Of a stretch of DNA of 33,475 nucleotides, positions 7,992 through 17,123 are shown in pieces; the first letter of the stretch is position 1; each line of letters opens with the position of its first letter. This stretch comes from Chitinophagaceae bacterium. GTDB lineage: Bacteria > Bacteroidota > Bacteroidia > Chitinophagales > Chitinophagaceae. The translations under genes and the position numbers were made by a program. The notes under the pieces are model-generated. The model was not told the DNA's origin. It saw only the letters and a program-made list of their open reading frames with translations, and made no database searches. The stretch lies in NCBI GenBank assembly GCA_016786745.1, contig JAEUVS010000155.1:1-33475 (forward strand). Direction: 5' to 3'.

Positions 7992-9113
7992 TCATGACAC
8001 AGCGGGCACCCCGTATTTTTTTATGATGTCGGTGTTAAATTCGATACCGAGACCCGGTCCCTGCGGCACGTCTACATATCCGTCTTTCATCACAAACGGG
8101 TTCACAAGAATTTCTTTTCTGATAGGCGAATCAGTCACTGAAAATTCAAGGAACGGAGCGTTGGGAACTGCCGCGACAAAATGAATTGACGCCGCAACGA
8201 GAATGCCGGTTTTAAATGCGTGAGGTATGCACGAAATATTATGATCGTACGCCATTGTTGCGATCTTTTTGGCCTCTGTCAATCCACCGCAGCGCGACAT
8301 ATCCGGCTGGATGAGATCTACGTGAGTCTCTTCTATCAATCTTTTGAACGCACGTCTTCCGCTTTCTTCTTCACCCGTTGCAATGCGCGTAGTGGTTGAT
8401 GCCGCAAGAATTTTGTATCCTTCCAGATCTTCTGCCGGCAATGGTTCTTCGAGCCAGTAAATGTCGAGGTCTTCCATGGCACGCGCCACCCGTAACGCAG
8501 ATTTTAATTGGTAACGTTTACCGATGTCTATCATAATTTCATTATTACCGGCGGCCTGCTTCGCAGTTTTGATCAATTTAATGTCTAAGTTGATATCGTA
8601 ACCGAGTGGTCCCCATCCGAATTTTATTGCAGTATATCCAAGGCCGATGTAACTGTCTACCATTCTTTTTACCTCGTCAGGTGTTTCAGGCATCAAAGCG
8701 CTCGCATAGGCACGCGCCTTGCTCTTAAAACTTCCGCCCATTAATTTATGTACAGGTTTGCCGGTGGCCTTACCCATAATATCCCATAGGGCCATATCAA
8801 TTCCACTCATCACGTGCATCACCGGACCGCTGCGACCATAGTAATACGATTTGAACCACATCTCCTGCCAGATCTGTTCGTAATCAAATGGGTCCATTCC
8901 CACAATTACTTCTTTAAGACCGTAACACATGCCGTGCGACATATGCGCGTTTACTACTGCCTGTCCAACAAGCGGAGCGGTATCCACTTCACCGTAGCCG
9001 GTGATGCCTTCATCGGTTTCAACAATTATCACAAGGTCGTCCTGTGTGCCATCGGCTGCATCGGAAATTTTTGGAAGTTTTAAAATAACGGACCTGACGT
9101 TCGTAATTTTCAT
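7992..9113 (-). CDS. Enolase-superfamily sugar-acid dehydratase (mandelate racemase type)
   Basis: A 373-residue cytoplasmic enzyme of the mandelate racemase/muconate-lactonizing group. Visible active-site residues are Lys164 (AIKFGWG), metal ligands Asp196, Glu222 (WLEEP) and Glu248 (ATGEE), and the His298-Asp271 dyad, with Glu323 near the end of the barrel. Dehydration of an aldonate or aldarate to a 2-keto-3-deoxy acid is the most likely reaction; racemisation or cycloisomerisation remains possible. The second basic residue of the usual KxK motif is missing (KFG). The DxN metal motif reads DIG, so substrate may differ from known members. It is 5 bases downstream of the EamA transporter gene. 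Confidence 0.9.
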   Translation of the reverse strand: MKITNVRSVILKLPKISDAADGTQDDLVIIVETDEGITGYGEVDTAPLVGQAVVNAHMSHGMCYGLKEVIVGMDPFDYEQIWQEMWFKSYYYGRSGPVMHVMSGIDMALWDIMGKATGKPVHKLMGGSFKSKARAYASALMPETPDEVKRMVDSYIGLGYTAIKFGWGPLGYDINLDIKLIKTAKQAAGNNEIMIDIGKRYQLKSALRVARAMEDLDIYWLEEPLPAEDLEGYKILAASTTTRIATGEEESGRRAFKRLIEETHVDLIQPDMSRCGGLTEAKKIATMAYDHNISCIPHAFKTGILVAASIHFVAAVPNAPFLEFSVTDSPIRKEILVNPFVMKDGYVDVPQGPGLGIEFNTDIIKKYGVPAVS

Positions 9114-9118
9114 ATTTG

Positions 9119-10084
9119 TTATTTATTTTTTATTGGCTCTTTAATTTTATCGCGGTAAAAAAATTCCATAATCGTTTTTTCATAAACACTCACCATCAAA
9201 GTGCTTGCAAGAATAATGAAGCCCCCAACTAACATCATCGTGGTAACGCTCTCCTTTAACAACCACACACCGAGCAATGCTATAAAAAACGGTAGCAGGT
9301 AGTTGCCCAATATTGCCTGTGTTACGTCCATTCTGTGAAGCACATAAAAATATAGCAACATCGACACGCCATAAACTATTACACTGAGTTCCAGTATGCC
9401 GAGCAACGCATCTTTACCGCTATTAATAAACCCGGTGATACTAAATGGCTCCATCCAGATTAGCAGGGGAATGGCAGCTATGGAACCGATTATGGAACTA
9501 TAAACAAGTATTTCCAGCTCTGTATAATTTTTGCCGATCAGTTTTTTGCACCATGCATTATAAAACCCGCAGCAGGCACATGCCATAAAAAATACAAGAT
9601 TACCGGCAAAGTACTCACCTTGTTTGAAATCTGATCCTGAAATATCAGAGGTCGAGGTAAGTAGCACCCCTATAATCGCAAGGGCAAAACTTAAAATTCT
9701 TACGATGTTCAGTTTTTCGTTTAAAAAGACGGATGCAAAGATGGTTACTATAACAGGTATGGTGAGGGTAATTATTCCGGCATTCGCCGCTAACGTCATT
9801 CGTGATCCTACTGTATATAAGTACTGCATGAGGAAAATGCCGATCAGTCCGGGAATAATAAAATCTTTGATGTCGTTCCACCTCCAGCGAAAAGAAACTT
9901 TCCGCTTTTTATTTTCAAGTCCGAGTATAGGTAGAAATATAATTGTGCTGATGAGCATTGGCACAAATGCAACAGCAACTTCTCCAAGCCTGTTTCCGAT
10001 CAGTCTTATAACCGGCACCTGCGTTGCCCACATGAAATTAAAAACAATCACAAGCGACCAGTCTGATACCCGGGATACCTTCAT
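9119..10084 (-). CDS. EamA/DMT-family transporter
   Basis: A 321-residue inner-membrane protein with about ten hydrophobic helices in two EamA repeats. The pattern is typical of drug/metabolite transporters (VIRLIGNRLGEVAVAFVPMLIS..., LGNYLLPFFIALLGVWLLKESVT...). Members export or import metabolites, amino acids or sugar derivatives. It is the first gene of the minus-strand catabolic run and is divergent from the AraC-type regulator, so it is probably induced with the pathway. It could move an intermediate or side product across the membrane. The C-terminal tail is lysine-rich (cytoplasmic). Substrate unknown. Confidence 0.88.
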   Translation of the reverse strand: MKVSRVSDWSLVIVFNFMWATQVPVIRLIGNRLGEVAVAFVPMLISTIIFLPILGLENKKRKVSFRWRWNDIKDFIIPGLIGIFLMQYLYTVGSRMTLAANAGIITLTIPVIVTIFASVFLNEKLNIVRILSFALAIIGVLLTSTSDISGSDFKQGEYFAGNLVFFMACACCGFYNAWCKKLIGKNYTELEILVYSSIIGSIAAIPLLIWMEPFSITGFINSGKDALLGILELSVIVYGVSMLLYFYVLHRMDVTQAILGNYLLPFFIALLGVWLLKESVTTMMLVGGFIILASTLMVSVYEKTIMEFFYRDKIKEPIKNK

Positions 10085-10176
10085 GAAGTTTTATTTATTA
10101 ATTCCGCCTCCTGTAAATATACCATCGCATATATCATCGCAACCAGTTTATTGTTAACTTGAATGAAACTTCGCTT
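10085..10176. promoter_or_regulatory. Divergent promoter region, EamA run and AraC gene
   Basis: This 92-bp region should drive the minus-strand run and the regulator. A minus-strand -7-like box TATATTTA is at 10121-10114, with a TTG 18 bases before it. Direct repeats CATCGC at 10123-10128 and 10135-10140 (12-bp period) sit beside the box and could be a regulator site. I found no copy of the TAGGRTAA element seen at 15834-15957. Confidence 0.4.
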
Positions 10177-11040
10177 ATGAGACCGGCATTCAAGGCAATC
10201 TCAAAAGAAAACTGCCCTTTATTCAGGATCGAGCGCCAGGAAACATTCCAGGAATTCAACTATCCATGGCACTATCATCCTGAGTTCGAACTCACTTTAA
10301 TACTAAACAGGGCCGGTGTCAGATATGTCGGAAACAACACTGAGAATTATTTCGATCACGATCTCGTACTACTCGGCTCCAATCTGCCCCATACCTGGAT
10401 ACATTACGACGACCAGGAACAGGTTCCCAACGCAATTGTTATTTTCCTTGATCAGCATTTCATAGATTGGCTCAATAACGATCAGTTCCCAAACCTGGTT
10501 CAACTTTTTAAGCGCGCCGCACGAGGCATAAAGTTCAGCCGCGAAGTCGCGATTGAAATAAAATCAAAGCTGCCCCAACTTTTCAATGCCAATAATTTAG
10601 AACAATGCATTATACTGATGCAAATCTTAAATCAACTGGCTGCTACAAAAGAATTCCACCTGCTTTCGCATGAAGGTTTTACCTATGATCCCAATCCAAC
10701 CAACAGCGAAAGGATTAACGCCGTTTATGAATATGTCGCCCTTCACTACACGAACAAAATTACTCTCAAAGATGTGGCCCGACATGTGAGTATGAGCGAC
10801 GCCAATTTTTCAAGGTATTTCAGTAAAACCATGATGAAATCGTTTTTCAGTTTTCTCAATGAATACCGGGTAAACCGCGCCTGCAAACTTCTGATTGAAA
10901 CGGACCGCCAAATAAACGAAATCTGCTACCAGTCCGGCTTTCAAAGTATTCCCTTCTTTTACCGGCAATTCAAAAAATTTAAAAATTGCCAGCCGAAAAC
11001 CTATCGTGATAAATATCATCGGGCGTCTGAGTTTTCTTAA
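10177..11040 (+). CDS. AraC-family transcriptional regulator
   Basis: I start at ATG 10177 (MRPAFKAISKENCPLFRIER); a TTG at 10159 would add six residues. The 287-residue protein has an N-terminal cupin-type sensing domain (HYHPEFELTLILNRAGVRYVGNN..., DLVLLGSNLPHTW). The C-terminal part carries two helix-turn-helix motifs (ITLKDVARHVSMSDANFSRYFSK and QINEICYQSGFQSIPFFYRQFKK), as in most AraC/XylS activators. It is the only DNA-binding regulator visible in the window. It is therefore the likely controller of the divergent EamA-to-MFS run and perhaps of the mirror-image promoter at 15805-15986. Its stop codon directly abuts that of the SusD gene on the other strand. Confidence 0.93.
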   Translation: MRPAFKAISKENCPLFRIERQETFQEFNYPWHYHPEFELTLILNRAGVRYVGNNTENYFDHDLVLLGSNLPHTWIHYDDQEQVPNAIVIFLDQHFIDWLNNDQFPNLVQLFKRAARGIKFSREVAIEIKSKLPQLFNANNLEQCIILMQILNQLAATKEFHLLSHEGFTYDPNPTNSERINAVYEYVALHYTNKITLKDVARHVSMSDANFSRYFSKTMMKSFFSFLNEYRVNRACKLLIETDRQINEICYQSGFQSIPFFYRQFKKFKNCQPKTYRDKYHRASEFS

Positions 11041-12630
11041 TCAGTTCTTGTCCCACCACAACGGCGTCGTCACTTTGTCCGGCCCGTTGAGCAAATTCAC
11101 GGCGGCATCAACCGCTTCTTTGTTTGTTTGCGTTTCAGAAAGAAGGAACGGTATCCTTCTTATCCACTGGGTACTCGTATTGGTTATGTCAGGGTTGTCG
11201 GAGTTAGCTACGGGGTATCTCACGAATGCGCGACCTCTCCTGTAGTCTGCCCACGCTTCATAACCATCGGGAAACAATGCCAACCATTTCTGTATACCCA
11301 GTTGCACTTTCTGCACAGCAGGATCAGATGACCATTTGACCGGTGCATCGGATACGGGCGGTGAGTTAAGATAGTCATTAGGAGCGACCGGAACATTATT
11401 GCTGTTGATATAATTTGTTATCACCGATTCGTCTGTTACTCCCCACTGGAGCATCGAATTTCTGATGCCGGCTTCATATAAGTCTTTGGCGGTTCCACCC
11501 ATGTTCCAGCCGAGCATCGCTCCTTCGGCCCGCAGAAAATAGGCTTCTGCCGTGCACATTACATTCTGCGGAGTTTCCAGAAATCCTTCTGTGCCACCAT
11601 ACACGGGCGAGGTCCACCTCGGACCAAGGTTAGAGAGGGCACCGGCTTTATTTGGCGCTTCGACCATCTGTTCCGTAGTCAGCCCGTTCCTAAGGCCTTC
11701 AAATTCTCCGGTTCCATTAGGATTTTCCTGGCTCGCACCAGCTGGTGAAAAATAAACCGGCATTCTTGGATCCTGGTAACCTTTTAACACCGATTCCATC
11801 GTCGCGCTCATCCTGAATTCATCCCAGGCGGTCATATTGGATAAACCATTGTAATCTTTTCCGGTAAGACTCTTTTTCATTAATGCGTCATCGTCAGGAC
11901 TCGTTTCAAAAACACCATTCGCATACGCAGCTTCAGCTTCAGTTTTTGCCCGGTCGGGATCAACATTGGAAATTCTGATTGCGAGCCTCAACCTGAGTGT
12001 GTTGGCGAGCTTTATCCATTTACTGATGTCTCCTCCATAAATCAAATCGAAATTTCCGTAAGAAACAACGCTGCTTGCTTTAAGCGCAGTAACCGAAGAA
12101 TCAAGTTTCTTAAAAAAATCGTCGTATATCTGGTCCTGCGGATCATAAGGAATCGACTTACCCGGAATACCAGCTTTAAAATATGGGATCGGACCCCAAT
12201 AGTCAGTCACATGATGAAATCCATAAACCCAAACAATATTGGCAATTGCATATTCCGCCGAACTCGGCTCGGTAAGTGAAAAAATAGTCTGCAATTGCGG
12301 TACCATATTGGTATAGACCGGGTCAAAAGCAGAATAGATCCAGTCCATCCGTATCACATTTCGATCCGAAGGAAAATAGGTAGCCGTGCACGCAAAATAT
12401 TGTGCGTAATGATCCGCAAAGAGATGCTGTGAAATTTCATAATTATCATTGTCGGGCACCGCAGAGTGTTCTGCCTTTGCAAAAATGAAAGGCAATTCAG
12501 CAGATGACACTGTTGCTACTGTATTGACATCCTTATTGGCTTCGGAAAAGTTTTTCGTGCATGATGACAGGAAAACCGCGTACGCCAAAATCGAACACCA
12601 GGTTTTATTCAGAACAATTTGTGTTTTCAT
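11041..12630 (-). CDS. SusD/RagB-family surface lipoprotein (SusD-like_2 type)
   Basis: A 529-residue lipoprotein; the lipobox LSSC places the lipidated cysteine at residue 24. The start KNFSEANKDVNTVATVSSAELPFIFAKAEHSA and the late motif WLALFPDGYEAWADYRRG are typical of the SusD-like_2 branch rather than classical SusD. It should form the lid over the SusC barrel and bind the ligand at the cell surface. It lies 19 bases after SusC on the same strand. It is convergent with the AraC gene with zero intervening bases, so transcription of either must end inside the other. Confidence 0.93.
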   Translation of the reverse strand: MKTQIVLNKTWCSILAYAVFLSSCTKNFSEANKDVNTVATVSSAELPFIFAKAEHSAVPDNDNYEISQHLFADHYAQYFACTATYFPSDRNVIRMDWIYSAFDPVYTNMVPQLQTIFSLTEPSSAEYAIANIVWVYGFHHVTDYWGPIPYFKAGIPGKSIPYDPQDQIYDDFFKKLDSSVTALKASSVVSYGNFDLIYGGDISKWIKLANTLRLRLAIRISNVDPDRAKTEAEAAYANGVFETSPDDDALMKKSLTGKDYNGLSNMTAWDEFRMSATMESVLKGYQDPRMPVYFSPAGASQENPNGTGEFEGLRNGLTTEQMVEAPNKAGALSNLGPRWTSPVYGGTEGFLETPQNVMCTAEAYFLRAEGAMLGWNMGGTAKDLYEAGIRNSMLQWGVTDESVITNYINSNNVPVAPNDYLNSPPVSDAPVKWSSDPAVQKVQLGIQKWLALFPDGYEAWADYRRGRAFVRYPVANSDNPDITNTSTQWIRRIPFLLSETQTNKEAVDAAVNLLNGPDKVTTPLWWDKN

Positions 12631-12649
12631 GTTGTTCAGTTAAAGAAAT

Positions 12650-15600
12650 TTAAAAAGTAAGTTGAAGATTTACACCAAGACTGCGGGTAGACGGAATTGC
12701 TCCATACTCAACACCCTGCCAGTTCCCATTACCAAGTGTCATATCAGGATCGAACTTCATTTTACGTTTTCCCAGGCCCGGTATGTCCATTTTGGATTTT
12801 CCCCTGTAGATAAAAAACAGGTTTCGTCCTACAAGCGACACTCTTGCATTCTGAATAATTTTTGACCTTTTAATAGGAACCTGGTAGCCAAGTGTCATTT
12901 CCCGCAAACGAAAATTCGTAGCGTCATATGCGAAGAATTCTCCCGCTCCATAATCTTTACTCGACGCAGTTTGCCAGAAATCCTGGGCGGTAATTTCCTC
13001 TCCCACAGCCTGTCCATCGGCATCAACACCACCGAGGTTCCAATTTCCTTCGCGATATGTTTTTGTTACTTCCGGGATTCCGCTGAACGCAAGATTCATT
13101 TCTGTTCCTGAAACTACAGTTCCACCAACGCGGCCATCAACCAATGCACGGATAAAGAAATCATTGAAGTTTACTGTATTGGTAAATCCAAATGTTGCTT
13201 TGGGATTGTAGTTACCGATGTATTCCTGTTCTTCACTTAATATCGGTTTGCCATCTGCAGCAACTACACGGTTGCCTTTTGCATCGGTCGCCCATTTGAA
13301 ACCGAGTAATTGTCCATAAGGTTCGCCTTCAATCACAACTGGTGTGGCCGATCGACCAAAGCCACCGCCCAGGTAAAATATTTTCACATCATCACTAAGT
13401 GATACGACTTTGTTTTTGTTAAATGCTGCGTTTAGCGAGATATCCCATTGCAGGCGTGATGTATTTACGGGAGAACCACTGAGCACCAATTCGAAACCGG
13501 TATTCTGAATATTACCCGCATTGATATACTGATTCGCATATCCTGAAGCAACGGGTAAATCCACCTGCAGAAGCTGGTTGTAGGAATTGCTCTTATAATA
13601 TGTAGCAGTAAATCCTATGCGGTTATCAACAAACCTGGCCTCTGCACCGAATTCAAGATTCTTTACGATTTCGGGCTTAAGATCAGGAATGGGGAAAGTG
13701 AGACCGCGTTGCAGAAAACCACCGCCTGCTCCCTGGTCATAAAAATAAACAGCATTAAGCAGCCCAAACTGACCGCCATTTCCCACCTGTGCATAGTTAG
13801 CGCTCACTTTCAGGAAGGAAATTTTACGAGGCAGGTTAAGCATGTCCGATAAAATTGCGGAAACTCCTACCGAAGGATACTGGTATGAAAACGGATCCGG
13901 TAATCTTGAATCCCAATCGTTACGCAAACTGGCGTCGAGATACAGCATGTCACGATAAGAGAAGTTTACCTGTCCGAACAACGCATGTGTAAGCACTTTT
14001 GAGAAAGACGACCCAACTGACGGTGCGCGGGCGAAGTTCATGCTGAATTTATTTGTTACATTCAAACCGTTTGATGAGGTATTGCTCGAAATAAATCTTG
14101 AATCCTGCATGATACCACCTACGTGATATTTAACTGCAAGGTCCGCGGTAATGTTATTGCTGCCTTCAAGAATTACATCGAACCACTTGTCGTATTTCGT
14201 AATTGTATTCACCGAAAAATTTCCTCCCCCGGTTTTCGCACTCAGTGTTCCCTGGAACACAGAATTCTCACCATTGTCAACGGTACGGTCGAGATTTCCG
14301 CGGGCTGCGATGTTCAGCCAGTCTGTAATTTGAAATTTGGCTGTGAGGAAACCGATAATTCGATTTCTCGCTTCGTTGTTAGATGCACGGTTAACGAGCC
14401 AGTAAGGGTTTTGATAGAGCGCAGCGATTGATGCGGGAAATGGTGCAGGAACAGGAATACCGGCGGCATCCAGATTTTCGTAATGACTGGCATCAGCGGT
14501 AGGCACACTTCGTGGAATCTGGTATAGTTGAAACGCTGAGCCGCCAGGTCCACCTGTTGGCCGACTTTTTATATCCTGGATGATGTACGTAATTTTTGAA
14601 TCAGTTGAAAACCGCTTTCCGATTTTGTTACCCACTCTCACATTCACTGTGTGCCGGGTAAGATCGTTTCGTGGCAAGATTCCCTGCACATAATTGTGCG
14701 TGTAAGAAACATAGGCCTGTGTTTTTTCGCCTCCACCAGTTATGCCAATCGAGTTATTGGTGCTGATTCCATTTCTGAAAAAATCTTTTATATTATCCGG
14801 TTGCGGACTGTACTTCTCTTCTGTTCCATGATAGCTTGTATAGGTAGACCCATCCATCTTAGGTCCCCAACTGTCTCCCGATGTTACATCTATCACACCG
14901 CTGTTACCCTGCCCGTACTCATTTTGCACCGCGGGCAAACCAACTACATTTTCACTGACAATACCAGAATTAAGATTTACCGATACTTTATCCTTTGTAC
15001 CCTGCTTTGTTGTAATTACAATTACACCGTTTCCGGCCTGACTGCCGTATAATGCGGCAGCGGACGGACCACGAAGAACCGTCATTGACGCAATATCGTC
15101 GGGGTTGATGTTTGAGGCGCCATCGGAACCCTGCACACCTCCAAAGTCGCTGGAAGGACGACCGTTCGTGGAGTTATTAATCGGTACGCCATCTACTACA
15201 ATAAGCGCGTTGTTACTTCCCTGGATCGAACGCGTTCCTCTTAATACGATTCTCGATCCGCTACCCGGACCACCCGACCCTTGCGTAACAACCGCGTTTG
15301 CAATTTTTCCCTGTAAAGAATTGATAAGGTTGTTGGGATCCCTTGCTTCAACAAGTTCGGCAGGCTTTACTGTTTGTGTTGCATAAACAAGTGTTTTCGC
15401 CTGGCGCGAAATGCCAAGAGCTGTTACGATTACACCACCCAGTTCATTTCGATTTTCTGTGAGTGAGATGTTTAACTGTGTTTCGCCCTCGTCAAGAATC
15501 TTTTCGATGGGATCAAAGCCGATATTTGAAATAACCAGCGTTTGTTTGCCCGGCGGCAGACTTAATGAAAAATTGCCATCATTGTCCGTAACCGTACCGG

Positions 15601-15751
15601 TATTGCTTCCTTTCACCTGGACCGAAGCTGCTACAACCGGAGCGTTGTCTGTGGCAGAAGTGATTTTACCGCGAATTGTTCGTACCTGGGCTGACAGAGA
15701 GAGACCGCTCAATACGAACGTAAAAAAAAGAATAGCTTTCCATCGTTTCAT
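12650..15751 (-). CDS. SusC/RagA-family TonB-linked outer-membrane transporter
   Basis: A 1033-residue protein with a signal peptide (ILFFTFVLSGLSLSAQ). It has a carboxypeptidase-regulatory-like domain at about 24-110 (GKITSATDNAPVVAASVQVKGSNTGTVTDNDGNFSLSLPPG) and a TonB plug at about 115-230 (SLQGKIANAVVTQ..., VLRGTRSIQGSNNALIVVDG). The rest is a 22-strand-type barrel ending in the aromatic LQLTF. This is the full architecture for energised glycan or oligomer import. It is followed by its SusD partner. It is expressed from the mirror-image promoter, whose minus-strand -7 box TAAATTTG lies at 15812-15805. Substrate cannot be read from sequence, though neighbours suggest a furanose- or acid-sugar glycan. 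Confidence 0.96.
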   Translation of the reverse strand: MKRWKAILFFTFVLSGLSLSAQVRTIRGKITSATDNAPVVAASVQVKGSNTGTVTDNDGNFSLSLPPGKQTLVISNIGFDPIEKILDEGETQLNISLTENRNELGGVIVTALGISRQAKTLVYATQTVKPAELVEARDPNNLINSLQGKIANAVVTQGSGGPGSGSRIVLRGTRSIQGSNNALIVVDGVPINNSTNGRPSSDFGGVQGSDGASNINPDDIASMTVLRGPSAAALYGSQAGNGVIVITTKQGTKDKVSVNLNSGIVSENVVGLPAVQNEYGQGNSGVIDVTSGDSWGPKMDGSTYTSYHGTEEKYSPQPDNIKDFFRNGISTNNSIGITGGGEKTQAYVSYTHNYVQGILPRNDLTRHTVNVRVGNKIGKRFSTDSKITYIIQDIKSRPTGGPGGSAFQLYQIPRSVPTADASHYENLDAAGIPVPAPFPASIAALYQNPYWLVNRASNNEARNRIIGFLTAKFQITDWLNIAARGNLDRTVDNGENSVFQGTLSAKTGGGNFSVNTITKYDKWFDVILEGSNNITADLAVKYHVGGIMQDSRFISSNTSSNGLNVTNKFSMNFARAPSVGSSFSKVLTHALFGQVNFSYRDMLYLDASLRNDWDSRLPDPFSYQYPSVGVSAILSDMLNLPRKISFLKVSANYAQVGNGGQFGLLNAVYFYDQGAGGGFLQRGLTFPIPDLKPEIVKNLEFGAEARFVDNRIGFTATYYKSNSYNQLLQVDLPVASGYANQYINAGNIQNTGFELVLSGSPVNTSRLQWDISLNAAFNKNKVVSLSDDVKIFYLGGGFGRSATPVVIEGEPYGQLLGFKWATDAKGNRVVAADGKPILSEEQEYIGNYNPKATFGFTNTVNFNDFFIRALVDGRVGGTVVSGTEMNLAFSGIPEVTKTYREGNWNLGGVDADGQAVGEEITAQDFWQTASSKDYGAGEFFAYDATNFRLREMTLGYQVPIKRSKIIQNARVSLVGRNLFFIYRGKSKMDIPGLGKRKMKFDPDMTLGNGNWQGVEYGAIPSTRSLGVNLQLTF

Positions 15752-16013
15752 AATAGTTAGTTTGTGGCCGTTTAGGAAATTAAATCCTGTAGTGCAGGTC
15801 TGGTCAAATTTACCTTCCTGAAAAGCGCCTTCGTTATCCTAAAATGGCAAAGGATTACCCTATTTTGCAGATCGCGGTTAGCGATTAAGCACAGAACATG
15901 TGGATACAGTGTACAGTTTGTTACAAAATAGGGTAGTGATTTATCTATATAGGATAATCATCCACCCCTGTTCTCCGGTAACTTTATCGATGATCTAACC
16001 AAAATTGCTCTCT
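15752..16013. promoter_or_regulatory. Mirror-image divergent promoter of susC and the PTE/GH172 operon
   Basis: On the left, reading minus, CAAAATAGGGTA (15867-15856) is followed by 14 bases, TAGGATAA (15841-15834), 21 bases, then TAAATTTG (15812-15805). On the right, reading plus, CAAAATAGGGTA (15924-15935) is followed by 14 bases, TAGGATAA (15950-15957), 21 bases, then TAACTTTA (15979-15986). Both -7 boxes fit the Bacteroidota TAnnTTTG pattern. No TTG-type -33 box is present at the usual distance; the proximal TAGGATAA sits where it would be. The two repeats on each side are 21 bp apart, two helical turns, as expected for an AraC-type activator dimer. Predicted leaders are short. The binding protein is inferred. 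Confidence 0.8.
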
Positions 16014-17114
16014 ATGAATCATCCCAAAAACTCGTTTTCCCGTCGCCAGTTTCTGAGCAAAAGCTCTCTTTCGGCCGGCGCCCTGCTTGCTGCAAGTGCA
16101 CCCGTCTTTAAATCAAACCCTGATACATTGCCCGAAGAAATAGCGGCGAAAGGCATACCCACGCTGACCGGACCACTGGATCCATCTAAGATGGGAGTTA
16201 CACTCATGCATGAGCATCTGCTGTTTTTCAATGGCGCCGCACCCGACGATCCAGGTTTTCAACCCATTCCTGATGAATTAAGGAACGAATCGGTGGATTT
16301 TGTAGTAAAGAATTTAAATGACGCGGCGCGCGTTGGAATCAATACTATCGTTGACGTTGGACCATACAGAACAATTGACTTGTATGAGCAGATAGCGAAG
16401 AAAACTCCGGTGAAGATTATTGTCTCCACAGGTTTTTATCGCGAATCCAAAAGACCGCCATGGGCCGTGAATATGACCGATCAAAATAAGATGGTAGACT
16501 ATATGCTTAAAGAAATACAGCATGGCATCGGGGAAACATCCATCAAAGCAGGTATCATCAAAGTGGCGCAACAGAAATCACCAATGTCGGAATGGGAGAA
16601 GAAAGCGTTTACGGCCGCTGCAATTGTTCAGAAGAGAACAGATTGTCACATTGTAACGCATACAGGGAACGCCGTTGAGCAATATGATTTGCTGACTGAT
16701 AGCGGCGCAGACCCGAAACGAATATTTTTTTCTCATACAGATGTAGGAAGAAAGGGACAGGTGGGCGCACTTATAAAATTATTAAAGGGTGGCTCCTATC
16801 TCGAAGTAGACACGTTTGGACAAAGCTTTTATACTGCCGAGTCGCTTCTTGTTTCGTTCATTCGTTCTGTATGCGATGCAGGTTATGCTCATAGGATTTT
16901 TATTTCTATAGACAGCAACTGGCATTGGGTAAATGGTGAAAAGAAATTTGAAGGATCAGAAGCGCCTCATCTCGATCCTACCGCCCAGAACAGGACCTTC
17001 TCATATATGATAACTGATGCAGTTCCGATGCTTCTCAAAAACGGGTTCAGCCTAAAGGAAATTCAAATGTTCCTTGTAGATAATCCACGGAATTTTTTCA
17101 GTAACCGTTCTTAA
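16014..17114 (+). CDS. Phosphotriesterase-family (amidohydrolase) lactonase-like enzyme, Tat-exported
   Basis: I start at ATG 16014 (366 residues); a TTG at 16005 adds three. The N-terminus SFSRRQFLSKSS followed by a short hydrophobic stretch is a Tat signal. The binuclear metal site of the PTE family is intact: His66-x-His68 (MHEH), carboxylated Lys183 (GIIKVA), His216 (VTHTG), His241 (FSHTD) and Asp300 (SID). Most bacterial members outside the pesticide-degrading ones are lactonases acting on sugar or homoserine lactones. In this setting, hydrolysis of an aldonolactone in the periplasm is plausible. It is followed 9 bases later by the GH172 gene and is driven by the promoter shared with susC. 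Confidence 0.9.
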   Translation: MNHPKNSFSRRQFLSKSSLSAGALLAASAPVFKSNPDTLPEEIAAKGIPTLTGPLDPSKMGVTLMHEHLLFFNGAAPDDPGFQPIPDELRNESVDFVVKNLNDAARVGINTIVDVGPYRTIDLYEQIAKKTPVKIIVSTGFYRESKRPPWAVNMTDQNKMVDYMLKEIQHGIGETSIKAGIIKVAQQKSPMSEWEKKAFTAAAIVQKRTDCHIVTHTGNAVEQYDLLTDSGADPKRIFFSHTDVGRKGQVGALIKLLKGGSYLEVDTFGQSFYTAESLLVSFIRSVCDAGYAHRIFISIDSNWHWVNGEKKFEGSEAPHLDPTAQNRTFSYMITDAVPMLLKNGFSLKEIQMFLVDNPRNFFSNRS

Positions 17115-17123
17115 AAAATTCGG

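Noticed and set aside
9624..10157. 177-residue plus-strand frame
   Set aside because: It is antisense to the EamA gene, with the odd composition expected of a shadow frame and no recognisable domain.
14651..15052. 133-residue plus-strand frame
   Set aside because: Lies wholly opposite the susC gene and shows no family features.
15901..15923. GTGTACAG-type words in the centre of the divergent promoter
   Set aside because: No symmetric or repeated arrangement was found around them, unlike the flanking TAGGRTAA elements.
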